A DNA stretch of 64,000 nt, from contig JAPKAY010000012.1 in the NCBI GenBank assembly GCA_028825045.1, positions 23,755-87,754 on the forward strand, read 5' to 3'. The translations under genes were made by a program, and so were the position numbers. Every line of letters starts with the position of its first letter. Position 1 is the stretch's first letter. The stretch comes from Halioglobus sp. Lineage in GTDB: Bacteria; Pseudomonadota; Gammaproteobacteria; Pseudomonadales; Halieaceae. This document shows, piece after piece, positions 10,166-19,140 of the stretch. The notes under the pieces are model-generated. The model worked only from the letters and a program-made list of their open reading frames with translations. It did not search any database and was not told the origin of the DNA.

Positions 10166-10909
10166 ATGGCGGGGCACAGCAAATGGGCCAATATCAAGCA
10201 CCGCAAGGCAGCACAGGATGCCAAGCGGGGTAAGGCCTTTACCAAGCTGATTCGCGAGCTGGTGGTTGCCGCCAAACAAGGCGGCCCGCTGTCTGAAGAC
10301 AATCCCCGACTCCGCGCCGCTGTGGACAAAGCCCTCGGCGCCAATATGACCCGCGATACTGTCGATCGTGCCATCGCACGCGGTGCGGGAACCAATGAAG
10401 CAGACGATATGGAGGAGCTGACCTACGAGGGTTACGCTCCCGGTGGTATTGCCGTGCTGTTAGAGGTGATGACAGACAATCGCAACCGCACAGTAGCAGC
10501 TGTGCGGCACGCATTTACCAAACGCGGTGGTAATTTGGGTACCGATGGCTCGGTTGCTTATCTGTTTACGCGCAAAGGACAGCTTCATTTTGCGTCGGGG
10601 GTGGATGAGGGCCGGTTGATGGACGCGGTGTTAGAGGCTGGCGCGGAGGATTTGCTGGTCGCTGAGGACGGCTCGGTGGAGGTGATCACGCCCTGGGAGG
10701 ACTTTGGTGCCGTCAGGTCGGCGCTGGAAGCGGCCGGATTTCTAGCGGAGGGTGGGGAGGTGACAATGCTCGCGTCTACGACCGTGCCAGTTGATGTAGG
10801 GGGTGCGGAGGCTCTGATCGCGCTTGTTGATGCACTGGAAGATCTTGATGATGTGCAGAATGTTTATACCAATGTTGATATTCCTGATCAAGTGATCGCC
10901 TCACTGTAG
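10166..10909 (+). CDS. yebC: YebC/PmpR-family DNA-binding or translation-associated protein
   Basis: A 247-residue YebC-family protein, opening [22 protein letters not shown], with the internal [15 protein letters not shown] motif typical of the group. Family members have been described as transcriptional regulators (PmpR) and, more recently, as factors that help ribosomes through polyproline stretches. Length is normal. In most relatives yebC is followed directly by ruvC; here a three-gene block lies in between. Confidence 0.95.
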   Translation: MAGHSKWANIKHRKAAQDAKRGKAFTKLIRELVVAAKQGGPLSEDNPRLRAAVDKALGANMTRDTVDRAIARGAGTNEADDMEELTYEGYAPGGIAVLLEVMTDNRNRTVAAVRHAFTKRGGNLGTDGSVAYLFTRKGQLHFASGVDEGRLMDAVLEAGAEDLLVAEDGSVEVITPWEDFGAVRSALEAAGFLAEGGEVTMLASTTVPVDVGGAEALIALVDALEDLDDVQNVYTNVDIPDQVIASL

Positions 10910-10949
10910 CTGCAGCTGGCCCGCCGGTAAGTTGGCTTCAGCCCGGCGT

Positions 10950-11939
10950 TCAAGACAGTTTTGTGCGGCTGACAATATCCACTTTCGCAGCAGTGCTATC
11001 GGTATCCATCGCGAGCCCCAATGCTTTCTCCATCAACCAGCGCGCCTGCCCCGTGTAGGCATAAATACTCGCATTCACCGAGACGTCCCGCCAATTTTCC
11101 ACCGAGCAGTTGGCCAGACATTCCTCGAGTGCAGCAAGATCCCGGACCAGACCGGCCAGATGGTCAGGGCCTTCGCCCGCCGCCTTGACGCTTGATTTTT
11201 TTGCTTGGGGAAACTCTCCTTCGTCGAACAGCCGGGGTTTGACCGGCACTAGTTGACCCAGATTTTTCGAGCCTCGACTCACTTCCCTTGCCGTACCACA
11301 GTTGGACAGGTGGCAGGCCAACATCGCCGCGTCGGGCGGAAAGCTGGTGATGGTAAACCCATGGTGTTCCAGTTCCTCCTGGTTTCGGAGGTTATCCTCA
11401 CAACACGCTATCAGTACGTTCTTGGTGCACAGCGACGTTGTCAGGCAGGAGAGTGCGTCGCATACTGACCTGACGGACCCTTCAGACTCCACGACCAGAC
11501 CATCGACTTCACCTGCCATTTCGAGGGTGTCGTGTTCCAGTTGCAGCAACGAACACGGTGCGAGCAGGGCGTCGATATTCACCAAAAAGCCCTGGTGATC
11601 CTCCATCCACTCACACAACCCTGCGCCGACGAAAAGCACTTTGGCCTTGCGCTGGGGAATATCAGTGGTTGAGCCCTTGTTACGGGACCTGAGCAGTACT
11701 TCAAGCGTTTTTCGCTTGGAGGAGGCAATTTCTCCAATTCTGGTACCGGATTTGACGATAGCCGCTACCAGCTGCAAGTGCTCTACGTCTGCCTGGGTGA
11801 AGAGCCGCCTGCCAGAAGGCGTTTTTTGACTGGCACCCAGTTGATAGCGTCTTTCCCAAATACGCAGAGTATCGGGCTTGACGCCGGTCAATCGCGCTAC
11901 CGTGCCGATGCCGTATAAAGGCCTGCGTTGCAAATCCAT
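10950..11939 (-). CDS. MerR-family transcriptional regulator, LitR/CarH-like N-terminus without B12 motif
   Basis: A 329-residue protein. Residues 9-75 form a MerR winged-helix domain (YGIGTVARLTGVKPDTLRIW, then ERRY and GRRLFTQADVEHL) closest in pattern to the LitR/CarH light-response regulators. The remaining ~250 residues have a Rossmann-like middle part (AKVLFVGAGLCEW...), but the DxHxxG cobalamin-binding motif is absent, so direct B12 photosensing is not supported. Some LitR-type proteins (PplR of Pseudomonas putida) also lack B12 and act with a LOV protein. It is divergent from a sigma-factor gene with a 165-nt shared region containing two GTAT-ATAC elements. Light control is inference only. 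Confidence 0.82.
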   Translation of the reverse strand: MDLQRRPLYGIGTVARLTGVKPDTLRIWERRYQLGASQKTPSGRRLFTQADVEHLQLVAAIVKSGTRIGEIASSKRKTLEVLLRSRNKGSTTDIPQRKAKVLFVGAGLCEWMEDHQGFLVNIDALLAPCSLLQLEHDTLEMAGEVDGLVVESEGSVRSVCDALSCLTTSLCTKNVLIACCEDNLRNQEELEHHGFTITSFPPDAAMLACHLSNCGTAREVSRGSKNLGQLVPVKPRLFDEGEFPQAKKSSVKAAGEGPDHLAGLVRDLAALEECLANCSVENWRDVSVNASIYAYTGQARWLMEKALGLAMDTDSTAAKVDIVSRTKLS

Positions 11940-11967
11940 CCCTCGACTCTCTCTGGTTATATCTCAA

Positions 11968-12080
11968 GTATAAATACGCACGCCTTAAGCTTTCGGATGC
12001 TTTGCCCATGTTTTGCCCCGACTTTGCGAGCACCACAGGGCATTAATGTGGTCGCAGATGCCTCGCAATGGCGTATATAC
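11968..12080. promoter_or_regulatory. Two GTAT-n-ATAC elements in the merR/sigma divergent region
   Basis: GTATAAATAC at 11968-11977 is 29 nt before the MerR start; the perfect palindrome GTATATAC at 12073-12080 is 25 nt before the sigma-factor ATG. A reverse-strand TTGACA lies at 12081-12086. One matching site near each divergent start fits MerR-type operators; this is a pattern-based inference. Confidence 0.35.
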
Positions 12081-12104
12081 ATTGTCAAACAGGAGAGAAC
12101 AGCA

Positions 12105-13397
12105 ATGAGTAACTGGGCCAAAGACAGTGAAGATACCGCTCTGGATGAGCTGTTTGCCAAAGCGCGTGAATACGCGCTGCTAACAGCAGACGAAGAGAAG
12201 ACTATAGATCAGGTGAAATGGGGGGCTGTTGAGAAATTGCAGGAGGTTCTTGTCAGTGACGATCACTGCAAACGTTACATAGAACAATGGGCAATGAACT
12301 TGTTGAGCCATCCACCGACTCCGGATGGGTTTGAGATTCGTGAGCTTTATTATCTGCTGCGCCGCGAGCAAGTGGGTTTGTTGGAGGGCGGCGAACAACG
12401 GGCGGCGCTGGTAGCGTTCAACGACTTGTTTTCAGCCGCCGGGTCACCGGAGGTCGATCTGCAGTCGATCGGCGCGCTGCAGCTGCCCGCTCCGCTGGTA
12501 GTAGGGCTGGCAGAAATTTTGGCAGGCTCCGGCACCCTGCGCGGCGTGGCGGCAGCCCTGCATCACTGGCACACACTCTGGTCGGTGCCACCGGTTGATT
12601 TCACCGTGGACGTTCACAGTGAAACCCGGAAATTGCTGGACAGACATCTTGGCGCCTATTACGCGGCCCGGGAACAGCTCGTGAGCCACAATTTACGCCT
12701 GGTGTTCAGTATTGCTGGACGCCTTACCGGCCGTGGTGTGCCTTACCGAGACCTTATCCAGAATGGTGTGGTGGGTCTTATCCGGGCGGCGGAAAAATTT
12801 GAGCAGCGCAAAGGTTTTCGGTTCAGTACCTACGCCTACACCTGGATAAATCAGGCCGTGCAGCGCGCAATCGAAGAATTGCGAGGTATGATTCGGTATC
12901 CCAGCGGCATCAACGAGAAGGTATCCCGAATGCACCGGGAGCGGATGCACTATCTAAACGCTACTGGCACTGAACCTGATACCGCCACACTCGCGGGGCG
13001 ACTGAAGATGACCCCTGATGCCCTGAGGGAGCTGCAGCAGGTGGGCAACCTATCCCTGTCAATGGATACCCCCATGTATGGCGATCCAGAGGGAACTAAT
13101 CTGGGCGAGACTATCGCCGGTGGTCCCTTTTCACCCACAGCCGCCGGGGCTGAGCAGGACTCCTTGAACCGATGCCTGATGCAGAGCATCAAGATACTGG
13201 AGCCCCTCGAACAGCGTGTGGTCATCCGGCGCTGGGGGTTGGATCGGGAGGACCCTCTGACGCGCGCGGAGATCGCTAATCAGCTTCAGGTGTCCACAGA
13301 ATGGGTGCGTCAACTGGAAGTATCAGCACTCGCTAAATTGCGGGTCGAAGAGGGGGTTGTGGATGCCCATTCGAATCAGCACGAAGTCGATTGTTGA
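12105..13397 (+). CDS. RNA polymerase sigma factor, sigma-70 family (RpoD/RpoS-like group 2)
   Basis: A 430-residue sigma factor. ATG 12105 has a good ribosome site (AGGAGAG, 12091-12097); the frame is open upstream but less likely to be translated. Region 2 (about 187-255: NLRLVFSIAGRL, DLIQNGVVGLIRAAEKF, FSTYAYTWINQAV) is strongly conserved. Region 3 (about 270-315) and region 4 (about 355-413: LEQRVVIRRWGLDRED, ANQLQVSTEWVRQLE) are present. There is no long region 1.1 as in RpoD, and the first 170 residues are divergent. It is not a canonical RpoS or RpoH. Divergent from the MerR gene, which probably regulates it. Confidence 0.88.
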   Translation: MSNWAKDSEDTALDELFAKAREYALLTADEEKTIDQVKWGAVEKLQEVLVSDDHCKRYIEQWAMNLLSHPPTPDGFEIRELYYLLRREQVGLLEGGEQRAALVAFNDLFSAAGSPEVDLQSIGALQLPAPLVVGLAEILAGSGTLRGVAAALHHWHTLWSVPPVDFTVDVHSETRKLLDRHLGAYYAAREQLVSHNLRLVFSIAGRLTGRGVPYRDLIQNGVVGLIRAAEKFEQRKGFRFSTYAYTWINQAVQRAIEELRGMIRYPSGINEKVSRMHRERMHYLNATGTEPDTATLAGRLKMTPDALRELQQVGNLSLSMDTPMYGDPEGTNLGETIAGGPFSPTAAGAEQDSLNRCLMQSIKILEPLEQRVVIRRWGLDREDPLTRAEIANQLQVSTEWVRQLEVSALAKLRVEEGVVDAHSNQHEVDC

Positions 13398-13417
13398 GGG
13401 CACCTGTCCTTTGAATG

Positions 13418-14347
13418 CTATTCCGATGAGCTGTTGGTGAGCGTCGTGGTGGGAGTGCCGTAGATGGCCGCCAGCGCCGATGGGGTGGTGGGGTAGTTAA
13501 ACTCAAATCCTGAACGTTGTAACTGGGCGGGTAAAACCCGTTGACCATTGAGCAGTAGTTCCGGTGCCATCTCCCCAAGCAGCAGGCGCGCAATCGAAGC
13601 GGGAACGCCCGCCTGGATGAAAGTGCGATGGTGAGCCTTCAGTGCCCTGGCAAACTCCCAGGCTGTGGCCGGTTCGGGCGCGGTGATGTTGAACGGTCCT
13701 TGTAAGTCGTCCCGTGTCAATAGAAACCCGATAGCGCGAATGACATCCTCCCGGTGCACCCAGCTCAGCCATTGACTGCCAGAGCCCAGCCAGCTGGCGA
13801 CGCCGAAGCGGAAGGACTTTGCCATTTCCTCCAGCGCGCCACCGCCGCCGTCGAGTACGACACCCAGACGCAGCAGGCAAACCCTCACCCCCAATGACTG
13901 GGCAGTGAGCGCCAGAGTTTCCCAGTTAGAACAGAGCTTTTGGGCAAAGCCTGGCGTGGCAGGCGAGGATTCTGTTAGCTGTTCGTCGTCGTGGTGACCG
14001 TAGTAGCCGATGGCGCTGGCGCTTAACAGCACTTTTGGGGGGCAAGACAGCCGCACCATCAGTGCAAGCAGTTGCCTGGTGATGTCCATGCGGCTGCTGA
14101 CAATTTCGCCCTTGTAGGATTCACTCCAGCGACGGGCTGCAAGAGATGCCCCCGCGAGATTGATAACGGCGTCGAGCTCCTCGGTTACAGGAACCCTATC
14201 CAGACTTGAAATAAAACGGCACCCGGGCCTATCAGTGAGTGTCTGCCTGCTAAGCACAATCACGTCGTACCCGCGGGCCAGTAAACTCTCGGTGAGCGGC
14301 ACTCCGATGAATCCGGTTCCGCCCGTCAGTAATACTCGCATGAACAA
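13418..14347 (-). CDS. NAD(P)-binding epimerase of the YfcH/TIGR01777 family
   Basis: A 309-residue extended-SDR protein. The nucleotide-binding GGTGFIG (about 9-15), the SASAIGYYGHHDDE active-site region with its tyrosine, and a C-terminal DUF1731-type tail (LLLGEMAPELLLNGQRVLP) identify the YfcH family. The catalysed reaction of the family is unknown. Family members recur near LitR-type regulators and photolyase genes, which agrees with the MerR gene two genes away. It converges with the sigma-factor gene, leaving 20 nt between stops. The start may be residue 1 or Met3. Confidence 0.9.
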   Translation of the reverse strand: MFMRVLLTGGTGFIGVPLTESLLARGYDVIVLSRQTLTDRPGCRFISSLDRVPVTEELDAVINLAGASLAARRWSESYKGEIVSSRMDITRQLLALMVRLSCPPKVLLSASAIGYYGHHDDEQLTESSPATPGFAQKLCSNWETLALTAQSLGVRVCLLRLGVVLDGGGGALEEMAKSFRFGVASWLGSGSQWLSWVHREDVIRAIGFLLTRDDLQGPFNITAPEPATAWEFARALKAHHRTFIQAGVPASIARLLLGEMAPELLLNGQRVLPAQLQRSGFEFNYPTTPSALAAIYGTPTTTLTNSSSE

Positions 14348-14586
14348 CTCTCCAGCATCGGCCTATCTCATTGAGTCTACGCTAGACGGGACATAACGTT
14401 GGCGCCTTTTACAGTAGCTATGCCAATTTACGATCTTTGTGCTGTTGCGGACGAGTGTTATCGAATATTCGCAGGTGGCAACCGCGACAAAGTTTGGACA
14501 AGTTTCCAAAATCATCTCACCCAATTGCTGACCACTACTGTAAATTTGTACATAATAAGAATCCATCGCACCTGACGGAAATTGGT

Positions 14587-15105
14587 ATGTCGCTCATCCT
14601 GGGAATTGATCCCGGTTCACGCAAAACAGGCTTTGGCATTATCAATTATGTGTCCGGGCGCAGTGAGTACATCACCAGCGGCGTGATCCGCCTGCCCGGC
14701 GGTGAATTGCCGGAACGATTGCGTATTATTTTTGATAGCGTGACGGAGCTGGTGGACTTGCACTGCCCGCAGGAGTTGGCGATTGAGCAGGTGTTTATGG
14801 CCAAAAGTGCAGGTTCCGCGCTGAAGCTGGGTCAGGCGCGTGGCGCGGCTATTGTCGCGTGCGCTACCAGGGATATGCCGGTAGCGGAGTACTCTGCGCG
14901 GCAAATCAAGCAGTCGGTAGTGGGGACGGGTGCAGCAGACAAGGCGCAGGTGCAGCATATGGTGAAAGTGTTGCTCAAGCTGCCGGCGATGCCCCAAGAG
15001 GATGCGGCCGACGCATTGGCCGCTGCGCTGTGTCATGCGCACACGCAACAAAGTATGATCAAACTTGCTGGTGCCAAATCTGTGCGCCGGCGCCGAATTC
15101 GCTGA
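14587..15105 (+). CDS. ruvC: Crossover junction endodeoxyribonuclease RuvC
   Basis: A 172-residue Holliday-junction resolvase. It opens [18 protein letters not shown] with the first catalytic Asp (D8); the second acidic motif (ELAIEQVF) and the C-terminal acidic pair ([14 protein letters not shown]) complete the active site. ATG 14587 was chosen because it begins the conserved fold; upstream in-frame codons are not conserved. It is the first gene of a ruvC-ruvA-ruvB run, with 16 nt to ruvA. Confidence 0.97.
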   Translation: MSLILGIDPGSRKTGFGIINYVSGRSEYITSGVIRLPGGELPERLRIIFDSVTELVDLHCPQELAIEQVFMAKSAGSALKLGQARGAAIVACATRDMPVAEYSARQIKQSVVGTGAADKAQVQHMVKVLLKLPAMPQEDAADALAAALCHAHTQQSMIKLAGAKSVRRRRIR

Positions 15106-15121
15106 CAGGACTCCGGGCCGC

Positions 15122-15739
15122 ATGATAGGCAGAATCAGAGGTAAGCTCGTTCATAAGCAAGCGCCGGATATTCTGGTGGAAGTGGGTGGCGTGGGCTATG
15201 AGTTGCAGGTGCCTATGACCACGCTGTTCCAACTGCCCGCACTGGGGTCGGAAGTCTCACTGGTAACGCATTTTGTCGTCCGCGAGGATGCTCAGCTGTT
15301 GTACGGATTCATTGACGAGCGCGACCGCATGCTGTTTCGCCAACTCATTAAGGTCAGTGGAGTGGGTCCCAAACTGGGGCTGACGATTCTGTCAGGCATG
15401 GACGCCCGCAGTTTCGTGCGCTGTGTGCAGCGCGATGATATTTCGTCGTTGATTGCCCTGCCTGGGGTGGGGAAGAAAACGGCGGAGCGTCTGCTGGTGG
15501 AAATGCGCGATAAGCTCAAGGGCTGGCTGGTAGGAGCGGATTCGGCGCAGGAGCAGGCAGAGGGAGGCGCGCCGATGACGCCTGTATCTGACATTGTGGC
15601 CGATGCTGAGGGTGCACTTATTTCTCTTGGCTATAAACCGCAGGAGGCCACCCGCATGGTGACGGCCGTCAATGAAGACAGTGTTGTGGACAGCGAAGAG
15701 TTGATCCGTCGCGCTCTGAAATCCATGGCCAAAGCGTGA
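15122..15739 (+). CDS. ruvA: Holliday junction branch migration protein RuvA
   Basis: A 205-residue protein: N-terminal OB-fold ([20 protein letters not shown]), two helix-hairpin-helix motifs ([37 protein letters not shown]) and the C-terminal RuvB-contacting three-helix domain after a flexible linker (about 140-160). RuvA binds the four-way junction and loads RuvB. ATG 15122 matches the family start, although the frame is open upstream. 10 nt precede ruvB. Confidence 0.97.
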   Translation: MIGRIRGKLVHKQAPDILVEVGGVGYELQVPMTTLFQLPALGSEVSLVTHFVVREDAQLLYGFIDERDRMLFRQLIKVSGVGPKLGLTILSGMDARSFVRCVQRDDISSLIALPGVGKKTAERLLVEMRDKLKGWLVGADSAQEQAEGGAPMTPVSDIVADAEGALISLGYKPQEATRMVTAVNEDSVVDSEELIRRALKSMAKA

Positions 15740-15749
15740 GGGTGGGCGG

Positions 15750-16826
15750 ATGATAGAGACAGACCGACTGATCGCACCCCAGGCCGAAGGTGTCGGTGAA
15801 GGTGTGGGCGAAGATGTCACGGACCGCGCGATACGCCCCAAATCGCTGGATGAGTATGTGGGTCAGCAAGTTGTTAAAGAGCAGATGACTATTTTTCTGC
15901 AGGCTGCCAAGGGCCGTGGGGAGCCGCTGGACCACACGCTAATCTTTGGTCCGCCTGGCCTGGGTAAAACAACGCTCGCCAGCATCATCGCCCACGAGAT
16001 GGGGGTGGCGCTTAAAACGACTTCCGGTCCGGTGCTGGAAAAAGCGGGCGATATTGCCGCGCTGATGACCAACCTGGAGCCGGGCGATGTACTGTTTATC
16101 GATGAAATTCATCGCCTTAGCCCCTTGGTGGAGGAGATTCTCTATCCCGCGATGGAAGATTATCAGCTGGATCTCATGATTGGCGAAGGCCCGGCGGCGC
16201 GTTCTATCAAGTTGGATTTGCCGCCGTTCACATTGGTTGGCGCAACCACACGGGCCGGGTTGTTAACGTCGCCCCTGCGGGACCGGTTCGGTATTGTGCA
16301 GCGTCTGGAGTTTTACGAGGTGGCTGATCTTGCTCATATCATCGAGCGTTCAGCCCATATTCTTCAAATTGGCATCGACACCAAGGGTGCGGCGGAGATT
16401 GCGCGCCGGTCCCGCGGCACGCCGCGTATCGCCAACCGTTTGCTGCGCCGTGTGCGGGACTATGCACAGGTGAAAGCAGACGGATACATCACCGGTGAGA
16501 TCGCCGATCGGGCACTGGACATGCTGAGCGTGGATCAGAAAGGGTTTGATCATCTCGATCGACGGTTGCTGCTGGCCATGATCGAAAAGTTTGACGGTGG
16601 TCCGGTGGGAGTAGACAGTCTCGCCGCATCGATATCCGAAGAGCGTGGCACGATTGAAGATGTGCTTGAGCCCTACCTGATTCAGCAGGGCTATATCCTG
16701 CGCACACCCCGAGGTCGTATGGTGACCCGTAATGCCTATTTACACTTCGGCCTGCCAGCCCCGGCTGGGCCCGGCGCGACACAAAGCAATCTCGCGTTGC
16801 CACCTGATGGGGAAAATACTTCCTAG
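15750..16826 (+). CDS. ruvB: Holliday junction branch migration helicase RuvB
   Basis: A 358-residue AAA+ motor. Walker [13 protein letters not shown], Walker [12 protein letters not shown], sensor-1 [10 protein letters not shown] and the arginine finger region ([13 protein letters not shown]) are all intact. The C-terminal winged helix ([12 protein letters not shown]) is present. Its TAG stop shares one base with the GTG start of ybgC, indicating translational coupling. Confidence 0.98.
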   Translation: MIETDRLIAPQAEGVGEGVGEDVTDRAIRPKSLDEYVGQQVVKEQMTIFLQAAKGRGEPLDHTLIFGPPGLGKTTLASIIAHEMGVALKTTSGPVLEKAGDIAALMTNLEPGDVLFIDEIHRLSPLVEEILYPAMEDYQLDLMIGEGPAARSIKLDLPPFTLVGATTRAGLLTSPLRDRFGIVQRLEFYEVADLAHIIERSAHILQIGIDTKGAAEIARRSRGTPRIANRLLRRVRDYAQVKADGYITGEIADRALDMLSVDQKGFDHLDRRLLLAMIEKFDGGPVGVDSLAASISEERGTIEDVLEPYLIQQGYILRTPRGRMVTRNAYLHFGLPAPAGPGATQSNLALPPDGENTS

Positions 16827-17245
16827 TGGCCGCCGTGGAATTTTCACACAACATGCGGGTCTACATTGAGGACACGGATGCCGGCGGGATTGTATATTAC
16901 GTCAACTATTTAAAGTTTATGGAGCGGGCGCGCACCGAGTTCATGCGCTCACTCGGGTTTAGCAAAGCGTTTATTTTCAACTACGACCTGATGTTTGTGG
17001 TGCGGGATGTGGCGGTGCGCTATCTGTTACCAGCCAGGCTGGATGATGAGCTGGTCGCGACAGCCACGCTCGCACATCTGCGCGGTGCTGGCATGGTATT
17101 TCAGCAGAGCGTACGCCGGGGTGACGAGGTGCTGGCCGTGGGGACGGTTACGATTGCGTGTGTTAGCCGCACGGAAGTAAAACCGTGTCGGTTGCCGCTT
17201 GAAATGGTGGAGCGTCTGCAGCCGTTGGAACAAAAAGAAATTTAA
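16826..17245 (+). CDS. ybgC: Tol-Pal system-associated acyl-CoA thioesterase YbgC
   Basis: A 139-residue hotdog-fold thioesterase. The catalytic Asp and helix segment (EDTDAGGIVYYVNYLKFMER) is clear. Start is GTG 16826, overlapping the ruvB stop by one base. YbgC hydrolyses acyl-CoA/ACP esters and is the usual first gene of the tol-pal cluster; here it also bridges ruvB and tolQ, so the ruv and tol genes are probably cotranscribed. Confidence 0.95.
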   Translation: MAAVEFSHNMRVYIEDTDAGGIVYYVNYLKFMERARTEFMRSLGFSKAFIFNYDLMFVVRDVAVRYLLPARLDDELVATATLAHLRGAGMVFQQSVRRGDEVLAVGTVTIACVSRTEVKPCRLPLEMVERLQPLEQKEI

Positions 17246-17263
17246 TAGGAAGGGGAATAGGCG

Positions 17264-17974
17264 TTGGAAGAACAGTTGAGTCTGCTGGATCTGGTGTGGA
17301 ATGCCAGCTTCACTGTGCAGTTAGTGATGATGATACTACTGCTGGCCTCTATGGCGTCCTGGTACATGATCGTCAACCGCTATGTTTACTTTCGCAATGC
17401 CCGCGACGAGATGTATCGCTTCGAGGAACGCTTCTGGTCGGGGATTGACCTCTCGCAGCTCTATCGGGAGGGCAATGAAAAGGCTTCAGATGGCACCCCA
17501 ATCGTGGGTATGGAAAGTATATTTCGAGCAGGGTTCAAGGAGTTTTCCCGCATGGCCCAGCAATCGGAAATCGACTCCGAGGCGGTGATCGAGGGTTCAC
17601 GCCGCGCCATGCGTGTTGCGTACATGCGGGAGGAAGAGCGTTTGGAGCGGCATCTGGCATTCCTGGCCTCGGTGGGCTCCACCAGTCCCTATATCGGCTT
17701 GTTTGGCACGGTGTGGGGCATCATGCATTCCTTCCGTGGCCTCGCCAATTCCACACAGGCCACGCTGGCCACAGTTGCGCCGGGAATTTCCGAGGCCCTG
17801 GTGGCAACGGCAATGGGCCTGTTTGCCGCAATACCTGCAGTCTTGGCCTACAACCGATTCGCCTCGAAGGTGGATGTACTCAGCAATCGCTACGATACTT
17901 TTATGGATGAGTTCTCCGGCATTCTGCATCGCCAGGCCTTTGCCGTGCGCTCTCGTGACAAGAAGGCAGGGTAG
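17264..17974 (+). CDS. tolQ: Tol-Pal system inner-membrane proton channel subunit TolQ
   Basis: A 236-residue protein with three transmembrane helices (near 15-38, 135-160 and 170-195). The conserved TVWGIMHSF and ATAMGLFAAIPAVLAYN segments line the proton path with TolR. Starts at TTG 17264 behind a GGAAGGGG ribosome site (about 17248-17255). It energises TolA for outer-membrane constriction at division. Six nt precede tolR. Confidence 0.96.
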   Translation: MEEQLSLLDLVWNASFTVQLVMMILLLASMASWYMIVNRYVYFRNARDEMYRFEERFWSGIDLSQLYREGNEKASDGTPIVGMESIFRAGFKEFSRMAQQSEIDSEAVIEGSRRAMRVAYMREEERLERHLAFLASVGSTSPYIGLFGTVWGIMHSFRGLANSTQATLATVAPGISEALVATAMGLFAAIPAVLAYNRFASKVDVLSNRYDTFMDEFSGILHRQAFAVRSRDKKAG

Positions 17975-17980
17975 GGCGAG

Positions 17981-18397
17981 GTGGCGCGTCGCAAAAAACA
18001 TGGGCCTATGGCGGAGATCAACGTAGTCCCCTACATCGATGTGATGCTGGTGCTATTGATAATTTTCATGGTTACTGCCCCGATGTTGATGCAGGGTGTG
18101 CAGGTTAATTTACCGGAGGCGAGTGCGGACCCGGTGGAGAATCAAGACAGTGAACCGGTGATTGTGTCGGTTGATGCTGCCGGCCAGCTATTCCTCAATT
18201 TGGGGCAGGAGGATCAAGTATTGGCTCTGGCGACAATTAAGGACAGGGTCGCAGCGGTGATGCGTCGAAGCCCCGAAAAACCCGTGCTGGTCTGGGGTGA
18301 TCGGGCGGTACCTTACGGCGACGTCGTGACTGTCATGGTTGCATTACAGGAAGCCGGTGCCCCCAGCGTTGGGCTGGTCACAGAAAACCCCAAGTGA
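17981..18397 (+). CDS. tolR: Tol-Pal system protein TolR
   Basis: A 138-residue ExbD/TolR protein: short basic cytoplasmic N-terminus (MARRKKHGPMAEINVVPYID), one TM helix holding the proton-relay Asp of the PYIDVMLVLLIIFMV motif, and a periplasmic domain. Start is GTG 17981. The stop TGA overlaps the GTG start of tolA (18394), so the two are coupled. Confidence 0.96.
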   Translation: MARRKKHGPMAEINVVPYIDVMLVLLIIFMVTAPMLMQGVQVNLPEASADPVENQDSEPVIVSVDAAGQLFLNLGQEDQVLALATIKDRVAAVMRRSPEKPVLVWGDRAVPYGDVVTVMVALQEAGAPSVGLVTENPK

Positions 18398-19140
18398 GTA
18401 CCTCTGTTTACGCCAAGCCAGTTATCCCGCGAATTATCTTTCGTCCAGCCCTGGCCACGGTGTTGTTGCACGGGCTGATTATTTATCTGCTGACGGTCAA
18501 CTGGACCAGTACCGAGCGGGAAATTACCCGTGCGAAGCCCGTGCCTCAGGTCATAAACGCTCGCCTGGTAGATGTCAGTGAGTTTAAGCCAACACCGAAG
18601 CCTAAGCCGCCCGCTGCCAAGCCCAAGACCAAGACGCCTGCGGTGGCGAAGCCCAAGCCCGAACCCAAAGTAGAGCCGAAGCCGACACCAAAACCACAGC
18701 CAAAGGTGGTACCCAAGCCAGCACCCAAGGCGGAGCCCAAGCCCGAACCTAGAATTAGCCCGAACGAACTGGCCGCAATCGCCCGCGCTGAGCTGTCCGA
18801 GTTGCTGGAGCAAGAGGCGCAGGCAACTGCCAGTGCAGACGAAATGGCGGCGAGTTTCATCGGCCTTATTCAGCAGACGGTCATCCGCTACTGGAGCCGC
18901 CCGCCGAGCGCGCGCAATGGCATGGAAACCGAGCTGGCGATACAGTTAATACCTACTGGCGATGTGGTCAGCGTCACCGTTATTAGAAGTAGCGGGAATA
19001 CAGCATTTGATCGCTCAGCCATTAACGCCGTTGAGAAGGCAGGTGCCTTTCCCGAATTACAGCAGCTTCCCAATGCGGAATTTGAAAAACAGTTCAGGCG
19101 ATTTCGCCTACTATTTAAGCCAGAGGATTTGCGTTACTGA
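18394..19140 (+). CDS. tolA: Tol-Pal energy transducer TolA, with Pro/Lys linker
   Basis: A 248-residue protein: one N-terminal TM helix (about 13-32), a linker, and the C-terminal TonB/TolA fold (about 150-245; [20 protein letters not shown]). It spans the periplasm between TolQR and Pal/TolB. Unlike the ~230-residue Ala/Lys/Glu helix of E. coli TolA, domain II here is a short Pro-Lys repeat (PKPKPP..KPEPK..PKPAPK, about 65-125), which is more TonB-like. GTG start inside the tolR stop; its own TGA shares a base with the ATG of tolB. Confidence 0.93.
   Translation: MSTSVYAKPVIPRIIFRPALATVLLHGLIIYLLTVNWTSTEREITRAKPVPQVINARLVDVSEFKPTPKPKPPAAKPKTKTPAVAKPKPEPKVEPKPTPKPQPKVVPKPAPKAEPKPEPRISPNELAAIARAELSELLEQEAQATASADEMAASFIGLIQQTVIRYWSRPPSARNGMETELAIQLIPTGDVVSVTVIRSSGNTAFDRSAINAVEKAGAFPELQQLPNAEFEKQFRRFRLLFKPEDLRY

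Noticed and set aside
10950..11939. B12 (cobalamin)-binding photoreceptor domain in the MerR protein
   Set aside because: The middle domain is Rossmann-like, but no DxHxxG motif is present, so a CarH-type B12 photoreceptor is not claimed.
18313..18860. Gly/Leu-rich minus-strand frames across tolA
   Set aside because: They are the antisense of the Pro/Lys codon repeats of TolA and have no start signals.
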